Part shown: positions 53,576 to 61,608 of the stretch, piece after piece
Position numbering within the stretch: position 1 is the stretch's first letter
Layout: every line of letters begins with the position of its first letter
DNA from: an uncultured Alphaproteobacteria bacterium
GTDB taxonomy: Bacteria > Pseudomonadota > Alphaproteobacteria > Rhodobacterales > Rhodobacteraceae
Direction: 5' to 3'
Assembly (NCBI GenBank): GCA_902596985.1
Contig: CACJWR010000001.1
Location: 1-64,000, forward strand
Length of the DNA: 64,000 bases
Notes under the pieces: generated by a model
What the model saw: the letters and a program-made list of their open reading frames with translations, nothing else
What the model was told of the DNA's origin: nothing
The model's database searches: none
Made by a program: the position numbers and the translations under genes

Positions 53576-54880
53576 TTATCTTTCGTCAATTACCCTTACA
53601 GCTTTTCCTTCCGACCTTGGCACCGAGCCTTTTTTTCCAACATCTACCTCAATGCTTAACCCCATAATGTCCTTTACACGTTTTTTCAGGTTAGCAGACA
53701 AATTTTCCACATAGGATTGTTCCACATCTTCTGACTTGTAGTGCTCAGTATACACTATCATCTTGTCCATCCTTCCATCCTTAATCAGTTTAATTTGAAA
53801 ATGAGGGGATAAACTATCTATTTTTAATAATTGTTCCTCAATTTGCGTGGGAAAGATATTTACCCCTCTAATTATCATCATATCATCGCTGCGGCCGGTT
53901 ATTTTTTCCATCCTGCGCATAGACCGCGCGGTACCCTTCATCAATTTTGTTAAATCCTTGGTCCTGTATCTAATTATAGGAAAGGCCTCTTTACACAAAG
54001 ATGTAAAAACCAACTCACCTTTCTCCCCATCCTCTAAAACATTTTCAGTTTCCACATTGATTATCTCTGGATAAAAATAATCTTCCCAAACGTGTAAACC
54101 GTCTTTTGACTCAACACACTCATTAGCCACTCCCGGTCCAAGTACCTCTGATAGTCCATAAATATCGACTGCATGCATATCAAATTGCGACTCAATCTCG
54201 CGACGCATAGAGTTTGTCCAAGGCTCAGCTCCGAAAATACCAACTTCCAATGAAGATTTCTTAGGGTCTAAACCCTGCGCTTTGAATTCATCTAAAATAG
54301 ATAGAATGTAAGAGGGTGTAACGGTTATACCTTTAGGCATAAAATCGTTGATCAGCTGTACTTGTCTTGCTGTCATACCACCAGAAACTGGGATAACCGT
54401 TAATCCCATTTTTTCAGCCCCTCCATGCAAGCCCAGGCCACCAGTAAACAGCCCATAACCATATGCATTATGAAGCATATCTCCCTTTTTCATGCCCGAG
54501 GCACGTAGACATCGCTCAATTAAGTGCTCCCACATTTCCAAATCATTTTTCGTGTAAGCAACAACTGTCGGTTTTCCTGTGGTGCCGGATGAAGCATGTA
54601 TTCTAGCAATATCCTTTAATTTGTGTGCAAACATATTAAATGGATAGTTCTTTCTAAGATCTTCTTTTGTTGTAAATGGGAATAGCTTTATATCCTCCAA
54701 ATATTTCAAATCACTAGGATGAATTCCGATTTCATCATACTTTTTTTTGTAAAATGCAACGTTTTTATAGGCATGATCGATAGACCACTTTAATCTAACA
54801 AGTTGTAGGGCTTTTATTTCGTCAATAGATGCAATCTCGATTGGTTCCAATTCGTGTTTTTTTGGAGTTAAATCCCTCAT
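53576..54880 (-). CDS. paaK: Phenylacetate-CoA ligase
   Basis: PaaK activates phenylacetate to phenylacetyl-CoA with ATP. The 434-residue AMP-forming ligase has the phosphate loop IHASSGTTGKPTVVAYTKND near residue 94, the aromatic-binding segment AYGYGLFTGGLGLHGGAE, DIYGLSEVLGPGVANEC, and the hinge motif RYRTKDLT with the C-terminal GRSDDMMIIRGVNIFP. The length matches family PaaK1. It is downstream of the PaaI-like gene and divergent from paaABCDE, so the cluster can activate and then epoxidise phenylacetate. Confidence 0.93.
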   Translation of the reverse strand: MRDLTPKKHELEPIEIASIDEIKALQLVRLKWSIDHAYKNVAFYKKKYDEIGIHPSDLKYLEDIKLFPFTTKEDLRKNYPFNMFAHKLKDIARIHASSGTTGKPTVVAYTKNDLEMWEHLIERCLRASGMKKGDMLHNAYGYGLFTGGLGLHGGAEKMGLTVIPVSGGMTARQVQLINDFMPKGITVTPSYILSILDEFKAQGLDPKKSSLEVGIFGAEPWTNSMRREIESQFDMHAVDIYGLSEVLGPGVANECVESKDGLHVWEDYFYPEIINVETENVLEDGEKGELVFTSLCKEAFPIIRYRTKDLTKLMKGTARSMRRMEKITGRSDDMMIIRGVNIFPTQIEEQLLKIDSLSPHFQIKLIKDGRMDKMIVYTEHYKSEDVEQSYVENLSANLKKRVKDIMGLSIEVDVGKKGSVPRSEGKAVRVIDER

Positions 54881-54884
54881 TCAT

Positions 54885-55310
54885 TTATTCCTTAAAGTTT
54901 TGCCCACCGATCGTTCTTGAAAGTCCTCTGAACTCAGCTATTTTCTGTTTCTTGTCATTAAAAACGGAAACATCATAAATCCCCGATCGACCTGTTCGAC
55001 TAACCTGTCTAGCCTTTGCTATCAGCTTTTCACCTTTTTGAGCGGGTGCTATGAAAGTAATCATATTATTTTGGGCAACTGCCGCTTGATTATAGCTGTT
55101 ACAGGCAAAAGCAAAAGCACTGTCTGCAAGGGTAAAAATAAATCCGCCGTGGCAAATGTCGTGCCCATTGAGGTGTTTCTGCTTTACTATTAAACTTAAA
55201 TCAGCTTTTCCGGGGCCTACGCTTTCTATTTTTATTCCAATTCCCTTAGAAGCTTTATCTCTCTTCCACATTGTCTCTGCAGATTTTTTTGCTCGTTCTA
55301 AAGGCGTCAT
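54885..55310 (-). CDS. paaI: PaaI-type acyl-CoA thioesterase
   Basis: A 141-residue hotdog-fold thioesterase. LNGHDICHGGFIFTLADSAFAFACNSY is the PaaI signature with the catalytic aspartate in the central helix. It is thought to rescue CoA from dead-end hydroxyphenylacetyl-CoA. The frame extends to 55430, but ATG 55310 (MTPLERAKKSAETMW) matches the family start, and the extra 40 residues would run into the divergent promoter region. It precedes paaK on the minus strand by four bases. Confidence 0.88.
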   Translation of the reverse strand: MTPLERAKKSAETMWKRDKASKGIGIKIESVGPGKADLSLIVKQKHLNGHDICHGGFIFTLADSAFAFACNSYNQAAVAQNNMITFIAPAQKGEKLIAKARQVSRTGRSGIYDVSVFNDKKQKIAEFRGLSRTIGGQNFKE

Positions 55311-55475
55311 ATCACCATTCCATTGTATCGAAAATTGGACTTGCGTTAGATTAACATTAGATAAAATGCTAACACAATTTTTTTTGGTATTATTTTTCGG
55401 TTGGTATTGAAGAGCACCTCTTTTTAACATATAAAATATTTATAATTAATTAGATGTAAATGATAGGCAGATGTT

Positions 55476-56447
55476 ATGGCTAAAGAACGTAAAGAAAAAA
55501 TAGCTTCTTTGGAAGCATTTCAGGAAAAAATCGATCGAGATGAAAAAATAGAGCCAAAAGACTCTATGCCTGAAGCCTACAGAAAAACATTGATCAGACA
55601 AATAGGACAACACGCGCATTCAGAGGTTGTGGGTATGCTTCCAGAGGGGAACTGGATCACTCGAGCCCCTACACTTAGAAGAAAGTTATCGCTTTTAGCG
55701 AAAGTGCAAGACGAGGCAGGTCATGGGCTTTATCTTTATTGCGCAGCCGAGACCCTCGGAAAATCTAGAATGGAAATGAACCAAGAACTCTTGTCCGGTA
55801 AAGCAAAATACTCATCAATCTTTAATTACCCTACTCCTACATGGGCAGACATTGGTGCCATTGGGTGGCTTGTCGACGGTGCAGCAATAATGAACCAAAT
55901 TCCCCTTTGCCGATGTTCATATGGTCCGTACGCGCGAGCAATGATAAGGATATGCAAGGAAGAAAGTTTCCACCAACGTCAAGGATATGAAATAATGCTC
56001 ACCCTTGCTAGAGGAACGAAAGCACAAAAAGAAATGGCACAGAGGGCCTTGAACAGATGGTGGTGGCCAAGCGTAATGATGTTTGGACCGAGTGATGCTG
56101 ATAGTCCTAACACTGAAAACTCTGTAAAATGGAAAATAAAAAGATACACAAACGATGAGCTGCGGCAGAAATTTGTGGATGCTATTGTTCCTCAGGCCGA
56201 AAAAATCGGCCTTACCGTTCCCGATAAAGATTTGAAGTGGGATAAAAAAAGAAATAATGGCCAAGGTGGATATGCGTATGGAGAAATAAACTGGGACGAG
56301 TTTTGGAGAGTAGTAAGAGGGGATGGTCCGATGAACAATGAAAGGATATCTGCCAAACAAAAAGCTTGGAACGAAGGTAGCTGGGTAAGAGCTGCAGCAC
56401 ATGCACATGCTTTAAAGAAACAAACTGCCTTACAGGCTGCTGAATAA
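55476..56447 (+). CDS. paaA: 1,2-phenylacetyl-CoA epoxidase catalytic subunit A
   Basis: The 323-residue di-iron oxygenase subunit that forms the ring 1,2-epoxide of phenylacetyl-CoA. The two ExxH-containing helices are visible as [17 protein letters not shown] and [17 protein letters not shown], with [16 protein letters not shown] earlier. [20 protein letters not shown] is a further conserved stretch. It opens the five-gene paaABCDE operon. Confidence 0.94.
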   Translation: MAKERKEKIASLEAFQEKIDRDEKIEPKDSMPEAYRKTLIRQIGQHAHSEVVGMLPEGNWITRAPTLRRKLSLLAKVQDEAGHGLYLYCAAETLGKSRMEMNQELLSGKAKYSSIFNYPTPTWADIGAIGWLVDGAAIMNQIPLCRCSYGPYARAMIRICKEESFHQRQGYEIMLTLARGTKAQKEMAQRALNRWWWPSVMMFGPSDADSPNTENSVKWKIKRYTNDELRQKFVDAIVPQAEKIGLTVPDKDLKWDKKRNNGQGGYAYGEINWDEFWRVVRGDGPMNNERISAKQKAWNEGSWVRAAAHAHALKKQTALQAAE

Positions 56448-56448
56448 A

Positions 56449-56739
56449 TTGGTTAGTGAGGAAAAAGAAACTATCCTCTGGGAGGTATTTATCCAGCCAA
56501 AAAATGGCCTGTCACATCGTCACTGTGGATCAATTCATGCTCCAGACCGCGAAATGGCAATATTATCTGCGAGGAACGTATACAGTCGTAGGGGAGAGGG
56601 ACAGTCAATTTGGGTAGTAAGATCTATCGACATAGTATCTTCTGATCCTGATGAGAAAGAGGAAACTTTTAGTTCTGACGATAAAATTTATCGCCATCCC
56701 ACTTTTTATGATGTTCCAGATGATGTAGGTCACATGTAA
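56449..56739 (+). CDS. paaB: 1,2-phenylacetyl-CoA epoxidase subunit B
   Basis: A 96-residue structural subunit. WEVFIQPKNGLSHRHCGSIH, APDREMAILSARNVYSRRGEG and IWVVRSIDIVSSDPDE are diagnostic of PaaB. The start is TTG 56449, immediately after the paaA stop, with no good ribosome-binding site. It probably depends on translational coupling. Its stop overlaps the ATG of paaC (TAATG). Confidence 0.92.
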   Translation: MVSEEKETILWEVFIQPKNGLSHRHCGSIHAPDREMAILSARNVYSRRGEGQSIWVVRSIDIVSSDPDEKEETFSSDDKIYRHPTFYDVPDDVGHM

Positions 56740-57506
56740 TGAAAAGTAATATGGCCGATATGGTTTTTGAAGGTCTACTGAGAATAGCTGATGACAATCT
56801 AATATTAGGCCATAGAACATCAGAATGGTGTGGACATGCCCCCACGCTCGAAGAAGATCTTGCACTTCCAAATATCGCTCTGGACTTAATAGGACACGCG
56901 CAAACATTGTACTGCTTGGCGTGTGAAATAAATTCAAGATATAAAAATGAGGATCAATTAGCGTTCCTGCGACTCGAGCATGAATATAAAAATTTATTGC
57001 TTGTTGAGCAGGAAAACGGCGATTTTGGAAATACCGTCTTACGCCTTTTCTATTTTTCAACCTTCATGAAATATTTTTGGGAGAGAGTTAAAATTAAATG
57101 CTGCTTTAAAAAGCTAAAGGAATTCTCGGAGAAGGCATTTTTGGAAACTTCCTATCATTCGAAATATGCGTCTCAATGGGTTGTCACATTAGGCGATGGC
57201 ACAGATGAAAGCAATTTAAAAATGTCTAATGCCATTGCAAACTTAGAACCTTTCTTAGGAGAACTTTTTAATAATGACGATTTTACTGAAATGTGCTCAC
57301 AAAATGATTTCCTTCCCGAACCAACATCGATATTTGACAGTTGGAAAAATGAAGTTAAGGCTATTCTACAAAAAGGGAATTTAGATTTTCCAGACATTAT
57401 TTTAAAAAAAAGAGGTGGACGGAAAGGTGAACACAGTGAGGCATTTGGTTACTTACTTTCAGACCTACAATATATGCAAAGAGCGTATCCAAACTCAAGT
57501 TGGTGA
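56739..57506 (+). CDS. paaC: 1,2-phenylacetyl-CoA epoxidase subunit C
   Basis: A 255-residue ferritin-like partner of PaaA that stabilises the complex but lacks a full di-iron site. RTSEWCGHAPTLEEDLALPNIALDLIGHAQTLY and EQENGDFGNTVLRLFYFSTFMKYFWE are typical. The C-terminal EAFGYLLSDLQYMQRAYPNSSW matches the family end. The ATG overlaps the paaB stop by one base. Confidence 0.92.
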   Translation: MKSNMADMVFEGLLRIADDNLILGHRTSEWCGHAPTLEEDLALPNIALDLIGHAQTLYCLACEINSRYKNEDQLAFLRLEHEYKNLLLVEQENGDFGNTVLRLFYFSTFMKYFWERVKIKCCFKKLKEFSEKAFLETSYHSKYASQWVVTLGDGTDESNLKMSNAIANLEPFLGELFNNDDFTEMCSQNDFLPEPTSIFDSWKNEVKAILQKGNLDFPDIILKKRGGRKGEHSEAFGYLLSDLQYMQRAYPNSSW

Positions 57507-57508
57507 AT

Positions 57509-57991
57509 ATGGAAAAAGGCACAGAAAAAGCATGGGATGTCCTAAAAGACTTGACCGATCCTGAATTACCCTTCCTAACATTAGACGATTTGGGAGTAAT
57601 CAGAGAAATTAAGCGCAACGATAAAAACCATGTGGTTACTATTGCTCCAACCTATATTGGATGCCCAGCTATTTCAGTCATTGAGGAAAAAATTGCGAGT
57701 GAATTAAAAAAGATAGGTATATCGGCCATAATTGAAAAGTCATTTTCGCCACCATGGAGCTCAGATTGGATTTCTGAAAATGGGAGGAAAAAAATGGAGG
57801 AGTTTGGAATTTCACCCCCACATCCTAGGAAGGCAGATACTATTGGTGATTCCTTATTAAAAGATGTCAAGTGTCCACAATGTAAATCTTATAGAACCGA
57901 AAAGGTATCTGAATTTGGCTCAACAGCATGCAAGTCACTATATAGATGTTTGGATTGCAAAGAACCCTTTGATCATTTTAAGTGTGTTTAA
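57509..57991 (+). CDS. paaD: 1,2-phenylacetyl-CoA epoxidase maturation protein D
   Basis: About 160 residues. The N-terminal half is a MIP18/SufT-like domain (LTDPELPFLTLDDLGVIREI and PTYIGCPAISVIEEKI with the conserved cysteine), and the C-terminal half has a four-cysteine site (CPQC ... CKSLYRCLDC). PaaD probably helps to assemble the iron or FeS centres of the epoxidase. A GTG at 57503 overlapping the paaC stop is an equally possible start; ATG 57509 gives MEKGTEKAWDVLKDL, which fits well. Confidence 0.9.
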   Translation: MEKGTEKAWDVLKDLTDPELPFLTLDDLGVIREIKRNDKNHVVTIAPTYIGCPAISVIEEKIASELKKIGISAIIEKSFSPPWSSDWISENGRKKMEEFGISPPHPRKADTIGDSLLKDVKCPQCKSYRTEKVSEFGSTACKSLYRCLDCKEPFDHFKCV

Positions 57992-59056
57992 ATGGTCAAA
58001 CAAACATTTTACGATCTTAAAATAAACTCAATCAAGAGAGAGACAGCGGGCAGCAGTAGAATAAAATTTAGTCTACCCAACTCTCTGCACGAGAAATTTA
58101 ATCATAAACCTGGCCAATATATCAGTGTCAGATTCAATATGAAAGAAGACGACCACACTAGAACCTATTCCATCAGTTCTGAACCCAATAAAAACTTTAT
58201 TGAGATAGGCGTCAAACATATAGAAAATGGTATGTTTTCAGAATTTCTTAAAACAAAAAAAATAGAGGATGTAGTCCAAATATCTAACCCAGATGGTAGT
58301 TTTGTTGTTAATAGCGAAAACGCAAATCATCTCCTACTTATAGCGGCTGGGTCAGGGATTACTCCAATAATGTCTATTTTAAAGTCTACACTAAGAAGAA
58401 ATAACAAATCGAGAATAACACTTTTATACTCAAATAAAACGTACGCCGATATGATGTACAAAACAGAAATACAGGATTTAAAAGATAAGTATTTGGATAG
58501 GTTATTAGTTTTTAACTTTTTTTCAAGAGAGATCCAGAGCACAGAATTTCTGAATGGACGAATAACGCTAGATAAAATAGCGTATTTGAGAGACGCAAAT
58601 CTTATTGATCTGGAAGATTTAGACCAATGTTTTATTTGTGGACCATTAGATATGACTAAATCCTTGCAATCATATTTAAAAGACAAGGGAGTGGCAGAAA
58701 AAAAAATTACGACTGAATTATTTTTTGTGGCTACGGATAAAAATATAGAAGATATTTCCCAAAATTTAGATACTGGGGAGAGTAAAATAGAGCTCCTAAT
58801 AGACGGAAGTAAAAAATCTTTTCTTATGAGCAAGAATGACGATTTTATAGATAAAGCTAACCAAAATGGAATTAATGTGCCTTATTCTTGTAAAAACGGC
58901 ATGTGCGCAACATGTAGATGCAAAGTGAGTTCTGGTGAAGCAAGAATGAAAAAGAACTACTCTTTGGAAGAATGGGAAATAAAAAAAGGATTTGTGTTGT
59001 CGTGCCAATTAGAACCAATAGACAAAGAAATATCTCTTGATTTTGACATCATATAA
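57992..59056 (+). CDS. paaE: 1,2-phenylacetyl-CoA epoxidase reductase
   Basis: A 354-residue NADPH-dependent reductase feeding electrons to PaaA. The order is a FAD domain (RTYSISSEPNKNFIEIGVKH), an NAD(P) domain (LLLIAAGSGITPIMSILKSTL; FICGPLDMTKSLQSYL) and a plant-type [2Fe-2S] domain (PYSCKNGMCATCRCKVSSGEA) at the C-terminus. The start ATG follows the paaD stop directly. It ends the operon. Confidence 0.93.
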   Translation: MVKQTFYDLKINSIKRETAGSSRIKFSLPNSLHEKFNHKPGQYISVRFNMKEDDHTRTYSISSEPNKNFIEIGVKHIENGMFSEFLKTKKIEDVVQISNPDGSFVVNSENANHLLLIAAGSGITPIMSILKSTLRRNNKSRITLLYSNKTYADMMYKTEIQDLKDKYLDRLLVFNFFSREIQSTEFLNGRITLDKIAYLRDANLIDLEDLDQCFICGPLDMTKSLQSYLKDKGVAEKKITTELFFVATDKNIEDISQNLDTGESKIELLIDGSKKSFLMSKNDDFIDKANQNGINVPYSCKNGMCATCRCKVSSGEARMKKNYSLEEWEIKKGFVLSCQLEPIDKEISLDFDII

Positions 59057-59157
59057 ATGACGAATTAAACCCCCTAATCATTACTTAAATTTATTTGCTC
59101 AATTACTTGCTTTTTATAAGATATCCTTGTTAATATTTTATTTACTAGGGGGATATG

Positions 59158-61608
59158 ATGAGCGAATTACCTTCACAAGCAAGAGTGGTTATAATAGGTG
59201 GTGGCGTTGTAGGGGTATCCTGTGCCTATCATTTAGCAAAAGCTGGTTGGACCGATTGTGTTTTGCTTGAGAAAAATGAGCTTACAGCTGGCTCAACATG
59301 GCATGCAGCCGGCAATGTTCCCACATTTTCCACCAGCTGGTCCATTATGAATATGCAACGATATTCTACAGAATTATACAGTAACCTTGGTGACGAAGTT
59401 GATTATCCAATGAATTATAATGTCACAGGGTCGATAAGATTAGGGCATAGTAAAGAGAGAATACAGGAATTTCAAAGAGCCAAAGGAATGGGGCTATATC
59501 AAGGAATGAACATAGAAATTTTGGATAATAACGAAATCAAGAAGTTGTATCCTTTTATAGAAACACATGAAATACAAGGCGCTCTATATGATCCTGCAGA
59601 TGGCGATATTGATCCTGCCCAGTTGACGCAAGCCTTAGCAAAAGGAGCAAGACAGCTTGGTGTTAAAATTGTTCGGTTTTGCTCAGCTGAAGGTATTAAA
59701 AAAGAAAATGATATGTGGGAAATAATCACTGAGAAAGGCTCCATCTCAGCAGAAATAATAGTTAACGCTGCTGGTTATTATGCCCAGAGAGTTAGTGAAT
59801 GGTTCATCCCTTTCGGTGGGCGAAGAATTCCCATGGTTTCGATGAGTCACCAATATGTAGTTTCTGAACAAGTAGAAGAACTTGAGAAATGGACGGCAAA
59901 TACTGGTCACAAACTGCCTTTATTACGAGACGTAGATTCCTCTTACTATTTAAGACAGGAAAAAAATGGTTTTAATCTTGGACCTTACGAAAGAAATTGT
60001 CGAGCCCATTGGTGTACAAAAGATGACCCCCTTCCCGACGACTTCAGCTTTCAGCTATACCCAGATGACCTTGAGAGATTGGAATGGTACGTGGAAGACG
60101 CGATGAAAAGAGTCCCTCTTCTTGCTAAAGCGGGGGTATCGAAAGTAATAAACGGACCAATTCCGTATACTCCGGATGGGAATCCACTTATAGGCCCTAT
60201 GCCAGGCGTGAGAAATGCATTCGAAGCCTGTGTGTTTACTTTTGGCATTGCCCAAGGTGGAGGAGCGGGCAAGGTCTTAGCAGAATGGATTACAGAGGGA
60301 ACAACTGAATGGGATATGTGGTCCTGTGACCCCAGACGTTTTACCGATTTTACTGACCAAGAATATTGTATTGAAAAAGGCAAGGAAATTTATGGTCATG
60401 AGTATGGGATGCATTTTCCTCATATGCGATGGCCTGCAGCTCCCGATAGACGTTTGTCTCCAATTCATGCAAAAATTCTGGCGTTAGGCGGTCAGATGGG
60501 TTGCTATAATGGATGGGAAAGAGCCAATTGGTTCGCAAAAGAAGGTGATGATACTTCTATAGCATCGGCTCAAACATGGGAAAGAAATGGCCCATGGGAA
60601 AAAAGGGTAAAAGAAGAATGCGAAGCGGTAAGAGATGGCGTAGGGGTTTTAGATCTACCTGGGTTTTCTCGCTTTGAATTAAAAGGAAAAGATTGTCAAG
60701 ATTTACTAAGTAGGCTGATTGTAGGCAATCTACCATCCACAGGCAGGATTAGCCTTTCCTACTTTAGTGATCACAGAGGAAGAATACTCACGGAAATGTC
60801 TATCATGAAACATTCTAATCAGCATTTTACTTTAATAACTGCTGCAGCAGCGCAATGGCATGACTATGAATTATTACTGAGGTCGATAGACCCAAATAGT
60901 GACATTACCCTTGAAGATAAAAGCAAGGAAGTTGGAACTCTAATTGTGACAGGACCCAAAAGTCGCGATTTATTTAATAAGATTGTAGACGCGGATCTTT
61001 ATCTTCCTTGGTTGTCACACCAAAAAGCTTTTATAAATAAAGTGCCAGTAGTTATGGCTAGGGTATCATTCGCTGGGGAACTAGGGTGGGAAGTTCACGT
61101 TCAGAACAAGTATCTAAATTCTATTTATGATAAAATACTGTCTCTAGGCGCTAAGCCTTTTGGGATGTTTGCATTGAATTCACTTAGAATAGAAAAGGGG
61201 TATAGAGCTTGGAAGGGCGACCTATCCAGTGATTACTCAATACTTGAAGGGGGACTGGAAAGATTTGTAAAGTTTGACAAAGATATTGATTTTATTGGCA
61301 AGCCAGCACTGCTTAAGGAAAAGCAAGAAGGTAGCAAAAAAAGCTTTGTAACTTTAAAGGTAAAATCGAACGGTTTTGATGCTCCTTACATGTCCACCCT
61401 TTGGCATGACGACAAAATCGTTGGAGAAACCACTTCCGGCGCATGGGGATACAGGGTAAACCATTCTATAGCCTTAGGAATGCTTCGCACAGATCTTTGT
61501 GATCCAGGTACTCGGATTGAAGTGGAGATCTATGGGGAAAGATTTGATGCAACCGTTCAGGACAACAAACCTCTCTGGGATCCTGATAATAAAAGACTTA
61601 GACAATGA
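59158..61608 (+). CDS. FAD-dependent dimethylglycine/sarcosine dehydrogenase-like enzyme
   Basis: A two-part protein of 816 residues. The N-terminal DAO-type FAD domain (about residues 7-400) begins RVVIIGGGVVGVSCAYHLAK and has TAGSTWHAAGNVPTF, where the histidine would anchor FAD covalently. The C-terminal part is a GcvT-like aminomethyltransferase that passes the one-carbon unit to tetrahydrofolate (VSFAGELGWEVHVQNKYL; SLRIEKGYRAWKGDL). It should oxidatively demethylate dimethylglycine or sarcosine. ATG 59158 is preferred over 59155 because of its GGGGGA spacing. Tandem homologue follows. Confidence 0.85.
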   Translation: MSELPSQARVVIIGGGVVGVSCAYHLAKAGWTDCVLLEKNELTAGSTWHAAGNVPTFSTSWSIMNMQRYSTELYSNLGDEVDYPMNYNVTGSIRLGHSKERIQEFQRAKGMGLYQGMNIEILDNNEIKKLYPFIETHEIQGALYDPADGDIDPAQLTQALAKGARQLGVKIVRFCSAEGIKKENDMWEIITEKGSISAEIIVNAAGYYAQRVSEWFIPFGGRRIPMVSMSHQYVVSEQVEELEKWTANTGHKLPLLRDVDSSYYLRQEKNGFNLGPYERNCRAHWCTKDDPLPDDFSFQLYPDDLERLEWYVEDAMKRVPLLAKAGVSKVINGPIPYTPDGNPLIGPMPGVRNAFEACVFTFGIAQGGGAGKVLAEWITEGTTEWDMWSCDPRRFTDFTDQEYCIEKGKEIYGHEYGMHFPHMRWPAAPDRRLSPIHAKILALGGQMGCYNGWERANWFAKEGDDTSIASAQTWERNGPWEKRVKEECEAVRDGVGVLDLPGFSRFELKGKDCQDLLSRLIVGNLPSTGRISLSYFSDHRGRILTEMSIMKHSNQHFTLITAAAAQWHDYELLLRSIDPNSDITLEDKSKEVGTLIVTGPKSRDLFNKIVDADLYLPWLSHQKAFINKVPVVMARVSFAGELGWEVHVQNKYLNSIYDKILSLGAKPFGMFALNSLRIEKGYRAWKGDLSSDYSILEGGLERFVKFDKDIDFIGKPALLKEKQEGSKKSFVTLKVKSNGFDAPYMSTLWHDDKIVGETTSGAWGYRVNHSIALGMLRTDLCDPGTRIEVEIYGERFDATVQDNKPLWDPDNKRLRQ

